Under the pieces are notes generated by a model. It was not told the origin of the DNA, ran no database searches, and saw only the letters and a list, made by a program, of their open reading frames with translations. This document shows positions 47,784 to 55,054 of a DNA stretch of 64,000 nt, in pieces. Within the stretch, counting starts at the first letter, position 1; each line of letters opens with the position of its first letter. The translations under genes and the position numbers were made by a program. The stretch spans positions 2,206,001 to 2,270,000 of the forward strand of contig NZ_CP076538.1 of assembly GCF_018885265.1 (NCBI RefSeq), written 5' to 3'. The stretch is from Amycolatopsis aidingensis. GTDB taxonomy: Bacteria; Actinomycetota; Actinomycetes; Mycobacteriales; Pseudonocardiaceae.

Positions 47784-48786
47784 TCGGCCGCACCTCGCCG
47801 GAACCGCGGGCTACCAGACGCACGGGCAGGACTACCTTTCTCGGGGTGGACTGATCTCCTTGCAGGCGGGCGAACAGCAGCTCGGCCGCCGACTCGCCGA
47901 GTGCGCTGACGTCGTGCGCGATCACCGTGACCGGCGGGTCGAGCAGGTCGGCGAGTTCGAAGTCGTCGAAACCGACCACCGCGGGGCGCGGGCCCCCGGT
48001 GTGTGCGAGTGCGCGCAGCAGGTGCACGGTGGCCCGGTTGTTGCCTGCCACCACCGCGGTGGCGGCGTCCGGACCCTCGAGCAGGCGGTGCACCGCCTCG
48101 CCGACGTTCTGCTCGGTGGGCGTGCGCATGATCACCAGCCGCTCGTCGAACGGGATCCCGGCGCGCGCGCAGCCCTCCCGGAAACCGCGCAGGCGCTCAC
48201 TCGCGGTGAAGATGTTCGGGCTGTCGGCGAGGAAGGCGATCCGGCGGTGGCCGAAGGAGGCGAGATGGGTGACCGCCTCCACGGTGCCGCCGAGGTTGTC
48301 CACCAGCACGGTGTCGGCGACGATGTCGCCAGCGGGCCGGTCGATGAACACGACCGGGGTCCCCGCGCGCATCTCCGGCACCAGGTAGCCGTGCTGCATC
48401 CCGGCGGGGACGATCAGCATGCCGTCCACCCTGCGCGAGCAGAACTCCAGCGCCAGCTCCCGCTCGCGGTCGCGGTTCTCGTCGGAGGACCCGGTGAGCA
48501 CCTGCCTGCCGAACGCGGCGGCGGTGCGTTCCACGGCCCGGTTCAGCTCGGAGTAGAAGGGGTTGCCCACATCCTCGACGATCAGCCCCACCGTGCCGGT
48601 GGTGGAGCCCCGGCGCAGGTTGCGGGCACCAAGGTTGCGCCGGAACCCGAGCTGCTCGATGGCCGCGATGACCCGCTCCGCGGTGTCCGGGTGCACCGCG
48701 GGCTCGTCGTTGACCACCCGGGACACCGTCTTGATGCTGACCCCGGCCAGCCTGGCCACATCGCTCATCGTCGCCCGGCGGCTCAT
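47776..48786 (-). CDS. LacI-family regulator of the sugar operon
   Basis: From ATG 48786 the 336-aa protein has the HTH 'MSDVARLAGVSIKTVSRVVN' and hinge 'RNLGARNLRRGSTTGTVGLIVED', then a sugar-binding core ('GMLIVPAGMQHGYL', 'VVFIDRPAGD', 'HRRIAFLADSP', 'PAVVGFDDFELADLLDPPVTVIAHD'). Longer frames (ATG 48840) would put the palindrome 48827-48838 inside the gene, so the shorter start is preferred. First gene of the operon; it overlaps manA by 8 bases and so is autoregulated through the operators upstream. Confidence 0.92.
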   Translation of the reverse strand: MSRRATMSDVARLAGVSIKTVSRVVNDEPAVHPDTAERVIAAIEQLGFRRNLGARNLRRGSTTGTVGLIVEDVGNPFYSELNRAVERTAAAFGRQVLTGSSDENRDRERELALEFCSRRVDGMLIVPAGMQHGYLVPEMRAGTPVVFIDRPAGDIVADTVLVDNLGGTVEAVTHLASFGHRRIAFLADSPNIFTASERLRGFREGCARAGIPFDERLVIMRTPTEQNVGEAVHRLLEGPDAATAVVAGNNRATVHLLRALAHTGGPRPAVVGFDDFELADLLDPPVTVIAHDVSALGESAAELLFARLQGDQSTPRKVVLPVRLVARGSGEVRPSA

Positions 48787-48826
48787 CGACTTCTGCGGCT
48801 TCTGCGCGCCGGAGCGGTCATTCCTA

Positions 48827-48838
48827 GACAACGTTGTC
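48827..48838. promoter_or_regulatory. Perfect LacI-type palindromic operator
   Basis: GACAACGTTGTC is a 12-base perfect palindrome with the central CG typical of LacI-family sites. It lies 40 bases before the lacI start codon. Variants occur at 44903-44914 and 48952-48963. Confidence 0.75.
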
Positions 48839-48951
48839 ATAGTGGCGGAGATTGCACACCAGCGTTCCGGTGATGTCAATGCTTGCCTGGGAGTCCGGCC
48901 GAGAATCGCGTCCGTTTCGTTACGTTCCCGGTCGCTCGCGAAGCTTCGGCC

Positions 48952-48963
48952 GACAAGGTTGTC
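48952..48963. promoter_or_regulatory. Third LacI-type operator
   Basis: GACAAGGTTGTC differs by one central base from the perfect site 125 bases away. Its bottom strand overlaps TTGACA (top strand 48960-48965), a possible -35 of the lacI promoter. Confidence 0.6.
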
Positions 48964-49107
48964 AACACTCGCGTTCTGTTCAGCGGTCCGGGTGGGCAGC
49001 CACCGGGAACGGGGTGATCATGGGCACCCCGGTGTTCCGGTGAGCGCGATCACGCAGCACACTGGTATCGCAGCGTCCGACAGCGTGGTTGACGTAGACG
49101 GGAGTGG

Positions 49108-49132
49108 CGCCCGTCCGTTGTCGGGCGTTTTT
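49108..49132 (+). terminator. Rho-independent terminator-like hairpin with T5
   Basis: CGCCCG (49108-49113) pairs with CGGGCG (49122-49127) and is followed by TTTTT (49128-49132). It lies 24 bases before a start codon on the same strand, with no gene upstream on that strand, so it is more likely an attenuator in the leader of that gene than an end of another. Confidence 0.5.
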
Positions 49133-49155
49133 GTGCGTGAGTACGAGGAGGAAGC

Positions 49156-49524
49156 GTGTCCGGTAAGGCCGCTGTCGTGTTCCGTGTCGTCGCCGTGGCC
49201 GAGGCGTTCTCCTGGGCTGGCCTGCTCGTCGGGATGTTCCTGAAGTACGTGGTGGAGCTCGGCGAGGGTGGCGTTCCGGTGCTCGGCATGGTGCACGGCG
49301 TGATGTTCGTCCTCTATGTACTGGTCACCCTCGCGGTGTTCCGGCCGCTCGGCTGGCGCCCGCGCATCCTGCTGCTGGCGCTGCTCGCCAGCATCCCGCC
49401 GCTGTTCACCTGGGCTTTCGAGAAGTGGGCGCTGCGGTCCGGCAAGCTGGACGGCCCGCGGCGTCACCTGCGGGGCGGCACCGGCCTGTTCGTCACCGAC
49501 CTGACCGAGCCCGTCCGCGCCTGA
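49156..49524 (+). CDS. DUF3817-family membrane protein
   Basis: The 122-aa protein has three hydrophobic segments (about 7-28, 42-62, 68-88) with 'VAEAFSWAGLLVGMFLKYV', 'PVLGMVHGVMFVLYVLVTL' and 'SIPPLFTWAFEKWA', the pattern of the actinobacterial DUF3817 family. GTG 49156 follows GAGGAGGAAGC. Function unknown. Confidence 0.85.
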   Translation: MSGKAAVVFRVVAVAEAFSWAGLLVGMFLKYVVELGEGGVPVLGMVHGVMFVLYVLVTLAVFRPLGWRPRILLLALLASIPPLFTWAFEKWALRSGKLDGPRRHLRGGTGLFVTDLTEPVRA

Positions 49525-49528
49525 TCCG

Positions 49529-49547
49529 GACGTCCGGTCCGGACGTC
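49529..49547. repeat. Perfect 19-base palindrome between convergent genes
   Basis: GACGTCCGGTCCGGACGTC is symmetrical around a single T. It lies 4 bases after the DUF3817 stop codon, in the 45-base gap before the convergent MarR gene. A bidirectional terminator is likely. Confidence 0.6.
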
Positions 49548-49569
49548 TGCTTCGGAGCGCGGACCGGGC

Positions 49570-50070
49570 CTACTCGGTGAAGTCGCCCGTGGCCTTGCGG
49601 ATCCTGGTCAGCAGGTCGGTGAGCTGAGCCGTCTGCCGGGAGGTGAGGCCGCGCATCCCGAAGTCGATCTCGGTCACCGCGGCCGTTGCCGCCTCGCGCC
49701 TGCTCCGGCCGTCCTCGGTGATCTCGACCAGGGTGGTCCTGCGGTCCGTCGGGTGCGGCATGCGCTTGACCAGTCCGTCCTTCTCCAGCCGATCGACGAT
49801 GTTGGTCACGCTGGTCGGATGCAGCTGCAGTCGTTCACCCATCACCCGCATCGGCAGGCTGGACCTGCGGGCGAAGGTGAGCAGCACCAGCGCCTCGTAT
49901 CGGGCGAAGGTGAGTCCGTGCGGCTTCAGTGCGTTGTCCACGGCGGATTGGATGATCTGCTGGACCCGCATGATCCCGGTCACCGCGGCCATGGTTTCGG
50001 CGGGGCCGATGCGCTCGTCCCACAGCTGGGCGGCGCGGGCGATCGGGTCGAAGGGCAGCGGACGGTTCAT
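49570..50070 (-). CDS. MarR-family regulator
   Basis: From ATG 50070 the 166-aa protein has the MarR winged helix: 'LTFARYEALVLLTFARRSSLPMRVMGERLQLHPTSVTNIVDRLEKDGLVKRMPHPTDRRTTLVEITEDG', where the D-R-R of the wing contacts DNA. It is divergent from the thiamine-binding-type gene. No ribosome-binding site precedes it; a TAATTT about 8 bases upstream suggests a leaderless start. Confidence 0.9.
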   Translation of the reverse strand: MNRPLPFDPIARAAQLWDERIGPAETMAAVTGIMRVQQIIQSAVDNALKPHGLTFARYEALVLLTFARRSSLPMRVMGERLQLHPTSVTNIVDRLEKDGLVKRMPHPTDRRTTLVEITEDGRSRREAATAAVTEIDFGMRGLTSRQTAQLTDLLTRIRKATGDFTE

Positions 50071-50159
50071 GGCTGTCGAAATTACCAGCGGATATCCGTG
50101 TGCTGGGGCAGGGTGGTGCGCGAAAACCGAGCAACCCCTGCCACAGCGAGGAGCAGCAG

Positions 50160-50459
50160 ATGATCGTCGCATTCAGCGTCAGCCCGTCCGGTCAGCAGAC
50201 CGATGGCGGGGTCAGTGAGGCGGTGGCCCGCGCGGTGCGGGTCGTGCGCGAGTCCGGACTGCCCAACTCGACCAACGCGATGTTCACCAACATCGAGGGC
50301 GAGTGGGACGAGGTGATGGATGTGATCAAGCGGGCCGTCGCGGCCGCGGGGGAGGGCTCGGCGCGCGTCGGCCTCGTCCTCAAGGCCGATATCCGGCCCG
50401 GTTACGACGACCAGCTCGAGGCCAAGGTGGACCGCGTGGAACGTCGTCTGGCCGAGTAA
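50160..50459 (+). CDS. Thiamine-binding (MTH1187/YkoF-like) protein
   Basis: The 99-aa protein has a ferredoxin-like alpha/beta fold: 'MIVAFSVSPSGQ', 'VSEAVARAVRVVRESGLPNSTNAMFTNIEGEWDEVMDVIKRAV', 'RVGLVLKADIRPG'. This is the family of small thiamine- or HMP-binding proteins. ATG with GAGGAG 6 bases upstream. Role in cell not certain. Confidence 0.8.
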   Translation: MIVAFSVSPSGQQTDGGVSEAVARAVRVVRESGLPNSTNAMFTNIEGEWDEVMDVIKRAVAAAGEGSARVGLVLKADIRPGYDDQLEAKVDRVERRLAE

Positions 50460-50497
50460 ACCCGCGCGCCGAGGTCCCGCGTGCCTAGCCCGCGCCC

Positions 50498-50710
50498 TCA
50501 GCCGTGTGTGCGGCGGCTACTGCGCGGTTTCGGTGCGCCGCCGGGCAGCATCGCGGCGGGCAGGCCCCACGCGGGATCCCTGCCGGGGGCGGTGGTGATG
50601 TCCCAGTTGCCGAGCCCGCCGCCATGCCGCTCGATATAGGACTCGGCCGCGGTCCGGTTGGGGAAACGCAGTTCCTTTCCGGTCGTCCGATGGGTGATCT
50701 TGTACGCCAA
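50498..50710 (-). CDS. Small hypothetical protein, 70 aa
   Basis: The protein reads 'LAYKITHRTTGKELRF' with a TTG start preceded by GGAGG at 6 bases. 'FPNRTAAESYIERHGGGLGNWDI' suggests a compact alpha/beta fold; the tail is basic and Pro/Arg-rich. It is not recognised. An SOS-box-like sequence (50771-50786) lies 61 bases upstream, so it may be damage-inducible. Confidence 0.65.
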   Translation of the reverse strand: MAYKITHRTTGKELRFPNRTAAESYIERHGGGLGNWDITTAPGRDPAWGLPAAMLPGGAPKPRSSRRTHG

Positions 50711-50770
50711 CTCCCGCCTCCTGTTGCTGGATATCTGGTTCCCCCTGCCGGATCAGCTGATCATCCTTAG

Positions 50771-50786
50771 TAGAACATGCGTTCGA
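50771..50786. promoter_or_regulatory. SOS (LexA) box-like sequence
   Basis: TAGAACATGCGTTCGA matches the actinobacterial LexA consensus TCGAAC-N4-GTTCGA at 11 of 12 fixed positions. It lies between the 70-aa gene (leftward) and the thioredoxin-TPR gene (rightward, 163 bases off). A separate palindrome GATCAGCTGATC (50751-50762) is next to it. Confidence 0.5.
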
Positions 50787-50949
50787 CCACCTGGGCGTGT
50801 TCGGCGGCCATGGTTGACCCGCTCGGGTGAGGGTGGACTGCTACCGGTGACTGAGGCACCATCGCGAGTGAGCGCTGGGGTCTGTGCGCCCTGAGCGAGC
50901 AGGGGCGACCAGCGGTGAAGCATCAGCCGTCCCATGCCAGGATGGAGTC

Positions 50950-51912
50950 GTGACACACCCACGCGGATCAGCAGGCAAGTCAGCAGCCACCTCGGCCGCG
51001 CTCTCCGGTGCGGTCGACCTGTCCGGGCTCAAGGCGCGCGCGGACGCGACGCGGCAGCGGCCGAGTTCCGGAGGGAACGCCGCGCAGGGCGGGCCGCCGG
51101 CGGGTGGCCCCGCGGTCATCGACGTCACCGAGACCACGTTCCAGTCCGAGGTCGTCGAGCGTTCGATGCAGCAGCTGGTCGTGGTCGACCTCTGGGCGGA
51201 CTGGTGCGGGCCGTGCAAGCAGCTCAGCCCGGTGCTGGAGAAGCTGGCCACCGAGGCGGGCGGCACCTGGGTGCTCGCCAAGATCGACGTCGATGCCAAT
51301 CCGCGGGTCTCGCAGCTGTTCGGCGTGCAGTCCATTCCCACGGTCGTGGCGATCGCCGGTGGGCAGCCGGTGGACGCCTTCTCCGGCGCGCTGCCCGAGC
51401 CGAAGATCCGGCAGTGGCTGGACTCGCTGCTGGACGCACTGAAGGACAAGCTGCCCGGCGGCGGCCCGGCCCCGCAGGAGGGCGCCGAGGCCGAGCAGCA
51501 GGAGGACCCGCGGTTCACCGAGGCCGAGGCCGCACTGGACCGCGGCGACTTCACCGCCGCGGAGGAGGCCTACCAGCGCATTCTCGACGCCGAGCCGGCC
51601 AACGAGCAGGCGAAGGCGGCGCTGGCGCAGGTGCGGTTCATGCGGCGCGCCAGTGAGGTCGACCCCACGGCCGTCGAGCGTGCCGACGCCGACCCGAAGG
51701 ACGTGACCGCCCAGCTGGCCGCCGCCGACTTCGAGGTGGCGCAGAACCAGATCGACGCGGCCTTCGCCCGGCTGATCGGCACGGTCCGGCGCACCGCGGG
51801 GGAGGACCGCAACCGGGTCCGGGAGCACCTCGTCAGCCTGTTCGAGCTGTTCGACGCCGAGGACGAGCGCGTCCTCAAGGCCCGCCGCGACCTCGCCTCC
51901 GCCCTCTTCTAA
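50950..51912 (+). CDS. Thioredoxin-TPR co-chaperone (YbbN/CnoX-like)
   Basis: From GTG 50950 the 320-aa protein has a disordered N-terminal 50 residues, a thioredoxin domain with active site '[13 protein letters not shown]' and 'SIPTVVAI', a linker rich in Glu/Pro, and TPR-type helices ('[39 protein letters not shown]'). YbbN proteins act as holdases and pass clients to chaperones; the actinomycete form keeps CxxC. CAGGAT 6 bases before the GTG suggests a leaderless start. Confidence 0.9.
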   Translation: MTHPRGSAGKSAATSAALSGAVDLSGLKARADATRQRPSSGGNAAQGGPPAGGPAVIDVTETTFQSEVVERSMQQLVVVDLWADWCGPCKQLSPVLEKLATEAGGTWVLAKIDVDANPRVSQLFGVQSIPTVVAIAGGQPVDAFSGALPEPKIRQWLDSLLDALKDKLPGGGPAPQEGAEAEQQEDPRFTEAEAALDRGDFTAAEEAYQRILDAEPANEQAKAALAQVRFMRRASEVDPTAVERADADPKDVTAQLAAADFEVAQNQIDAAFARLIGTVRRTAGEDRNRVREHLVSLFELFDAEDERVLKARRDLASALF

Positions 51913-51927
51913 CCACCCTTCCGGTAA

Positions 51928-51997
51928 TGCTGTGAGTGGCCCTCCCACCCGTCTCCCACCACCACCCAAAACGGCAGGGAACGGGCCACTCACAGCA
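51928..51997. terminator. Long-loop 15-bp inverted repeat
   Basis: TGCTGTGAGTGGCCC (51928-51942) is the exact reverse complement of GGGCCACTCACAGCA (51983-51997); the 40-base loop is C/A-rich. It sits between two convergent genes and should end both transcripts. Confidence 0.65.
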
Positions 51998-52004
51998 GAG
52001 CGGG

Positions 52005-53447
52005 TCAGGCGTACTGGGAGCAGGGGTCGGAGCCCTGGAGGTAGCCGACTCGCAGGGATTCGACGCGCTCGAATCCGTTGGCCACCTGGTTGCCTTGCAG
52101 GTCGGCGGCGATCAGGCTGCGCGGCTGGAGCAGCTCGGCGATCGCCTCGTCCAGGTCGCCGGAGGACAGCCGCAGCGTGGCGCCCTCCCGGTTCGTCGCC
52201 CCGGCCCAGGCCCCGACAAGGCAGGAGGTCCGCAGCCCCGCGCTGGAGCCCTCCAGCGCGGCGCCGACCCCCTGCTGGATGCCCTGCGTGTAGCGCGAGG
52301 CGATCTCGGCGAGTGCGGCGAAGTCGCCCATCCCGGTCGTCTCCTCGCCCTTGAACTCCGCCCTGCGGTCCACCGGCTGCGCGAGCTCCCTGAGCGTGGC
52401 CAGGTCGATGTTCACGGTGTTGCTGTCCGGGCAGTACGAGGCGGGTGGCGTGCTCGGGCCGTTCGGGCAGGAGCCACCCTCGTCCACGATCTCCGGGCCC
52501 TGCACCCCGGCGCCCTCGAAGGCCTTGTCCAGGCTCTCCTGCAGGATGCCGATCAGCTCCTGGTCCAGGCTGCTGTCCCCCTTCTCCTTGTCCTCGGGAT
52601 GGAACGGCTGCTCGGTGACCCGCGCGTCCACGCTCGCCTGGTCGATCCCGGCGCACTTCGCGGCGCCCTGCTCGAAGCCGAGCTGGAAGGCGTAGGTGCG
52701 GTCGAACGCCGTGCCGTGCGCGCCGCGGGAACGCGCCGACTGGCCCGGCTCGTCCCGGATGAAGAACAGCGAGGCGAGCACCTGGTTCAGGCCCTCGGAG
52801 GTGGAGACCTCGAAGTACTTGCTCCTGCCCTCGGCCATCCAGCGGAAGTAGCTGCCGGTGAAGCAGTCCGCCTGCTGCTCCTTCACGATCGTCTTGGTCG
52901 AGTTGTCGATCCCCGCCTTGTCCCCGAGCCGGTGCTGCACGGCGTGGCCGAACTCGTGGCCGAGCACGGTCACGATCGCCATCGGGCCGAACCGTTCCCG
53001 CAGCAGTGGTAGCAGCTTGGCGCGGTCCCAACCGACCAGGTCCTCCGGCGGGCAGTAGAACGCGTTCATCGCGGCGGCTGAGGTGGACGCGCCGCAGACC
53101 TCGAAGTCCTCGCCTGCCGGGTCGTAGGACAGCAGCTCCCGCACCGGCTCGAACTCCTGCTGGAAGTGCTCCGGAAGCTGCTGCGCCCAGTAGTCGCTCA
53201 CGTCGGCGATCGAGGCGATGGCGATCCGGTCCTCCTCGCTGTCGGTGGCGTTGCGGACATCGAGGTCCGGTTGCGGTGCGTCCGCCTTCAGCCCGCTCTC
53301 GAAGTGCGTGACCGGCAGCCCGGCCACATCACCAGGCGTCTGCGCCTGCCCTTCCGTGCTTCCCCCGTCGCAGGCCGTGCCGGCGCCGAGGGCCGTCACG
53401 GCGAGGAACGCGGCCAGCGTCGAACGCCGCCGTGCTGCCAAACTCAT
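52005..53447 (-). CDS. Secreted neutral zinc metallopeptidase (YpfJ-like)
   Basis: From ATG 53447 the 480-aa protein has a signal segment 'LAAFLAVTALGAGTAC' (possibly a lipoprotein, though the box G-T-A-C is atypical). The peptidase part has 'NAFYCPPEDLVGWDR', HExxH-type 'VLGHEFGHAVQHRLG' and 'EQQADCFTGSYFRW' (third ligand Glu, then the family's A-D-C-x-x-G). Family YpfJ (PF04228-like). A second such gene lies just upstream on the same strand. Cys pairs in the tail suggest an extracytoplasmic site. Confidence 0.88.
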   Translation of the reverse strand: MSLAARRRSTLAAFLAVTALGAGTACDGGSTEGQAQTPGDVAGLPVTHFESGLKADAPQPDLDVRNATDSEEDRIAIASIADVSDYWAQQLPEHFQQEFEPVRELLSYDPAGEDFEVCGASTSAAAMNAFYCPPEDLVGWDRAKLLPLLRERFGPMAIVTVLGHEFGHAVQHRLGDKAGIDNSTKTIVKEQQADCFTGSYFRWMAEGRSKYFEVSTSEGLNQVLASLFFIRDEPGQSARSRGAHGTAFDRTYAFQLGFEQGAAKCAGIDQASVDARVTEQPFHPEDKEKGDSSLDQELIGILQESLDKAFEGAGVQGPEIVDEGGSCPNGPSTPPASYCPDSNTVNIDLATLRELAQPVDRRAEFKGEETTGMGDFAALAEIASRYTQGIQQGVGAALEGSSAGLRTSCLVGAWAGATNREGATLRLSSGDLDEAIAELLQPRSLIAADLQGNQVANGFERVESLRVGYLQGSDPCSQYA

Positions 53448-53544
53448 GCTCGCTCGTTTCCTGTCCATTGGTCCGGCCGGACCATCCGCACACCGAATCA
53501 CCGGCACCCTACTAACCGAGGAGCATCGCCGTACGCCGATCGGC

Positions 53545-54954
53545 TCAACCGAAGCCGCAACCGCCCGCGCCCGCGGTCACCCCGGCCCGGAACGCGCTGA
53601 TCCGGTCGAACCCGGTCGCCAGCGAGCCGCCGTTCACGTCCCTGGCCGGGTAGTCGTAGATGAGCAGCAGCTGCACCGCCTCGCCGAGGTCGCCGGGGGA
53701 GACGGTGAAGTCGCGCTCCGGCCGCAGCAGGGACCCGGTGTAGGCGCCGGCCAGGCACAGCGCGCCGCGCTGGGCCTCCCTGCCGGTGAGCGGGTTGCCC
53801 GCCGCCTGCCATGCGCCCAGTGCGTACCGGCTGGCCAGCAGCATTCCCGCGGCGTAGTCGCCGATCCCGGCGTGCACCTCGCCGAGCATTCCCTCGGTGC
53901 GCACCCGTACCGCCTTCGCCTCCGGGCAGTAGGCGACCCCGCCCTGCCCGCCGGGGGTGCAACGTGGTTCCTCCGGCACCTTGCCGATCTCCGGGGGTGA
54001 CCATTCGGTGCCCGCGGTGGTGACGATGCCGGTGAAGTACGCGTCCAGGTCGTCGGTCATCGCGGCCAGCAGATCCTCCAGCGGCAGGTTCCCGCCGCGT
54101 TCCAGGTCGCCGGCACTGGTGAACGCGCGCTGGGTGAAGGTGCGGTTCTCCGCGGTGATCCGGGAACACGGGCCCGCGCCCGCCTGGTATCCGTCCTGGA
54201 AGGCCGACACCCGGTCGAAGGCATCGCCGTGTGCCCCCTGCTCGCTGTCGTCGGTGCCGACCGGGTCCCGGAAGGTGATCAACGCGCGCAGCGCCGCGTC
54301 CAGCTCGTCCTCGGCGAGTCTCAGATGCCCGGAGCTGCCATCGACCACCCAGCGCAGGAACGCTCCCGCGTAGCAGTCGGCCATCGACTCCAGCACGATC
54401 GTCGGGTACAGCCGGGGGTCGGCGCGCCCGGACCTGCCGGTCACCCCGGACCTGGCCTGCACGGCGTGCCCGACCTCGTGCGCCAGCACCAGCATCACCG
54501 CGCCCGCACCGTACCGCTCGGTGAGCACCGGCAGCAGCGCCGCGCGGTCCCACACGATCACGTCCTCCGCGGGGCAGTAGTAGGCATTGCCCTCGACATC
54601 GGGCGCGGACTGGGTGCAGGGCGGCGGCGGGGTGCTCTCGTCGGCGGTGTCCACCGAGACGAAGCCGCCCTCCAGCTCGTGCCATGGCTCGCCGAACACG
54701 GCGGGGTACTCCCGCTGCCAGTAGGCCCGGACCTCGGTGAGCACCGTCGCGGCCAGGGTGTCGATCTCGCCGCCGTCACTGCCCTGCACGAAATCGGCAG
54801 GCACCAGGGAGGTCGTGCCGCGCTGCACGTGCTCGACCACCAGGGTGGTGCTCTGGTGCGCCGCGCCGGGTACCCGTTCGGCGCACCCGGAGGCGAGCAG
54901 CGCAGCGAGCGCGAGCAGGGACACCAGCATCAGCTTCGGCCGGGTGCGCACCAC
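53545..54954 (-). CDS. Second YpfJ-like zinc metallopeptidase lipoprotein
   Basis: From GTG 54954 the 469-aa protein has a lipoprotein-like signal 'LALAALLASGCAERV'. Peptidase motifs are 'NAYYCPAEDVIVWDRAALLPVL', 'VLAHEVGHAVQARSG' and 'ESMADCYAGAFLRW'. It is clearly a paralogue of the next gene (same motif order and same final 'GFDRISAFRAGV' end). 97 bases separate the two. Divergent from glgP. Confidence 0.88.
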   Translation of the reverse strand: MVRTRPKLMLVSLLALAALLASGCAERVPGAAHQSTTLVVEHVQRGTTSLVPADFVQGSDGGEIDTLAATVLTEVRAYWQREYPAVFGEPWHELEGGFVSVDTADESTPPPPCTQSAPDVEGNAYYCPAEDVIVWDRAALLPVLTERYGAGAVMLVLAHEVGHAVQARSGVTGRSGRADPRLYPTIVLESMADCYAGAFLRWVVDGSSGHLRLAEDELDAALRALITFRDPVGTDDSEQGAHGDAFDRVSAFQDGYQAGAGPCSRITAENRTFTQRAFTSAGDLERGGNLPLEDLLAAMTDDLDAYFTGIVTTAGTEWSPPEIGKVPEEPRCTPGGQGGVAYCPEAKAVRVRTEGMLGEVHAGIGDYAAGMLLASRYALGAWQAAGNPLTGREAQRGALCLAGAYTGSLLRPERDFTVSPGDLGEAVQLLLIYDYPARDVNGGSLATGFDRISAFRAGVTAGAGGCGFG

Positions 54955-55054
54955 CTCATTCTGCTGTATCGGCCCGAGGCCGGGGCAGGGGATGTGGAAC
55001 GCTCGGTGCGGGGCCGACCGCGATCGGTTGCCCGGCGAGCTATCGTCGCAGAGC

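Noticed and set aside
48994..49042. Imperfect stem between GGGGTG and CACCCC with extended arms
   Set aside because: Outer arms need several bulges; no clear link to a gene start.
50751..50762. Palindrome GATCAGCTGATC as an operator
   Set aside because: Short and not linked to a regulator gene; noted only beside the SOS-like box.
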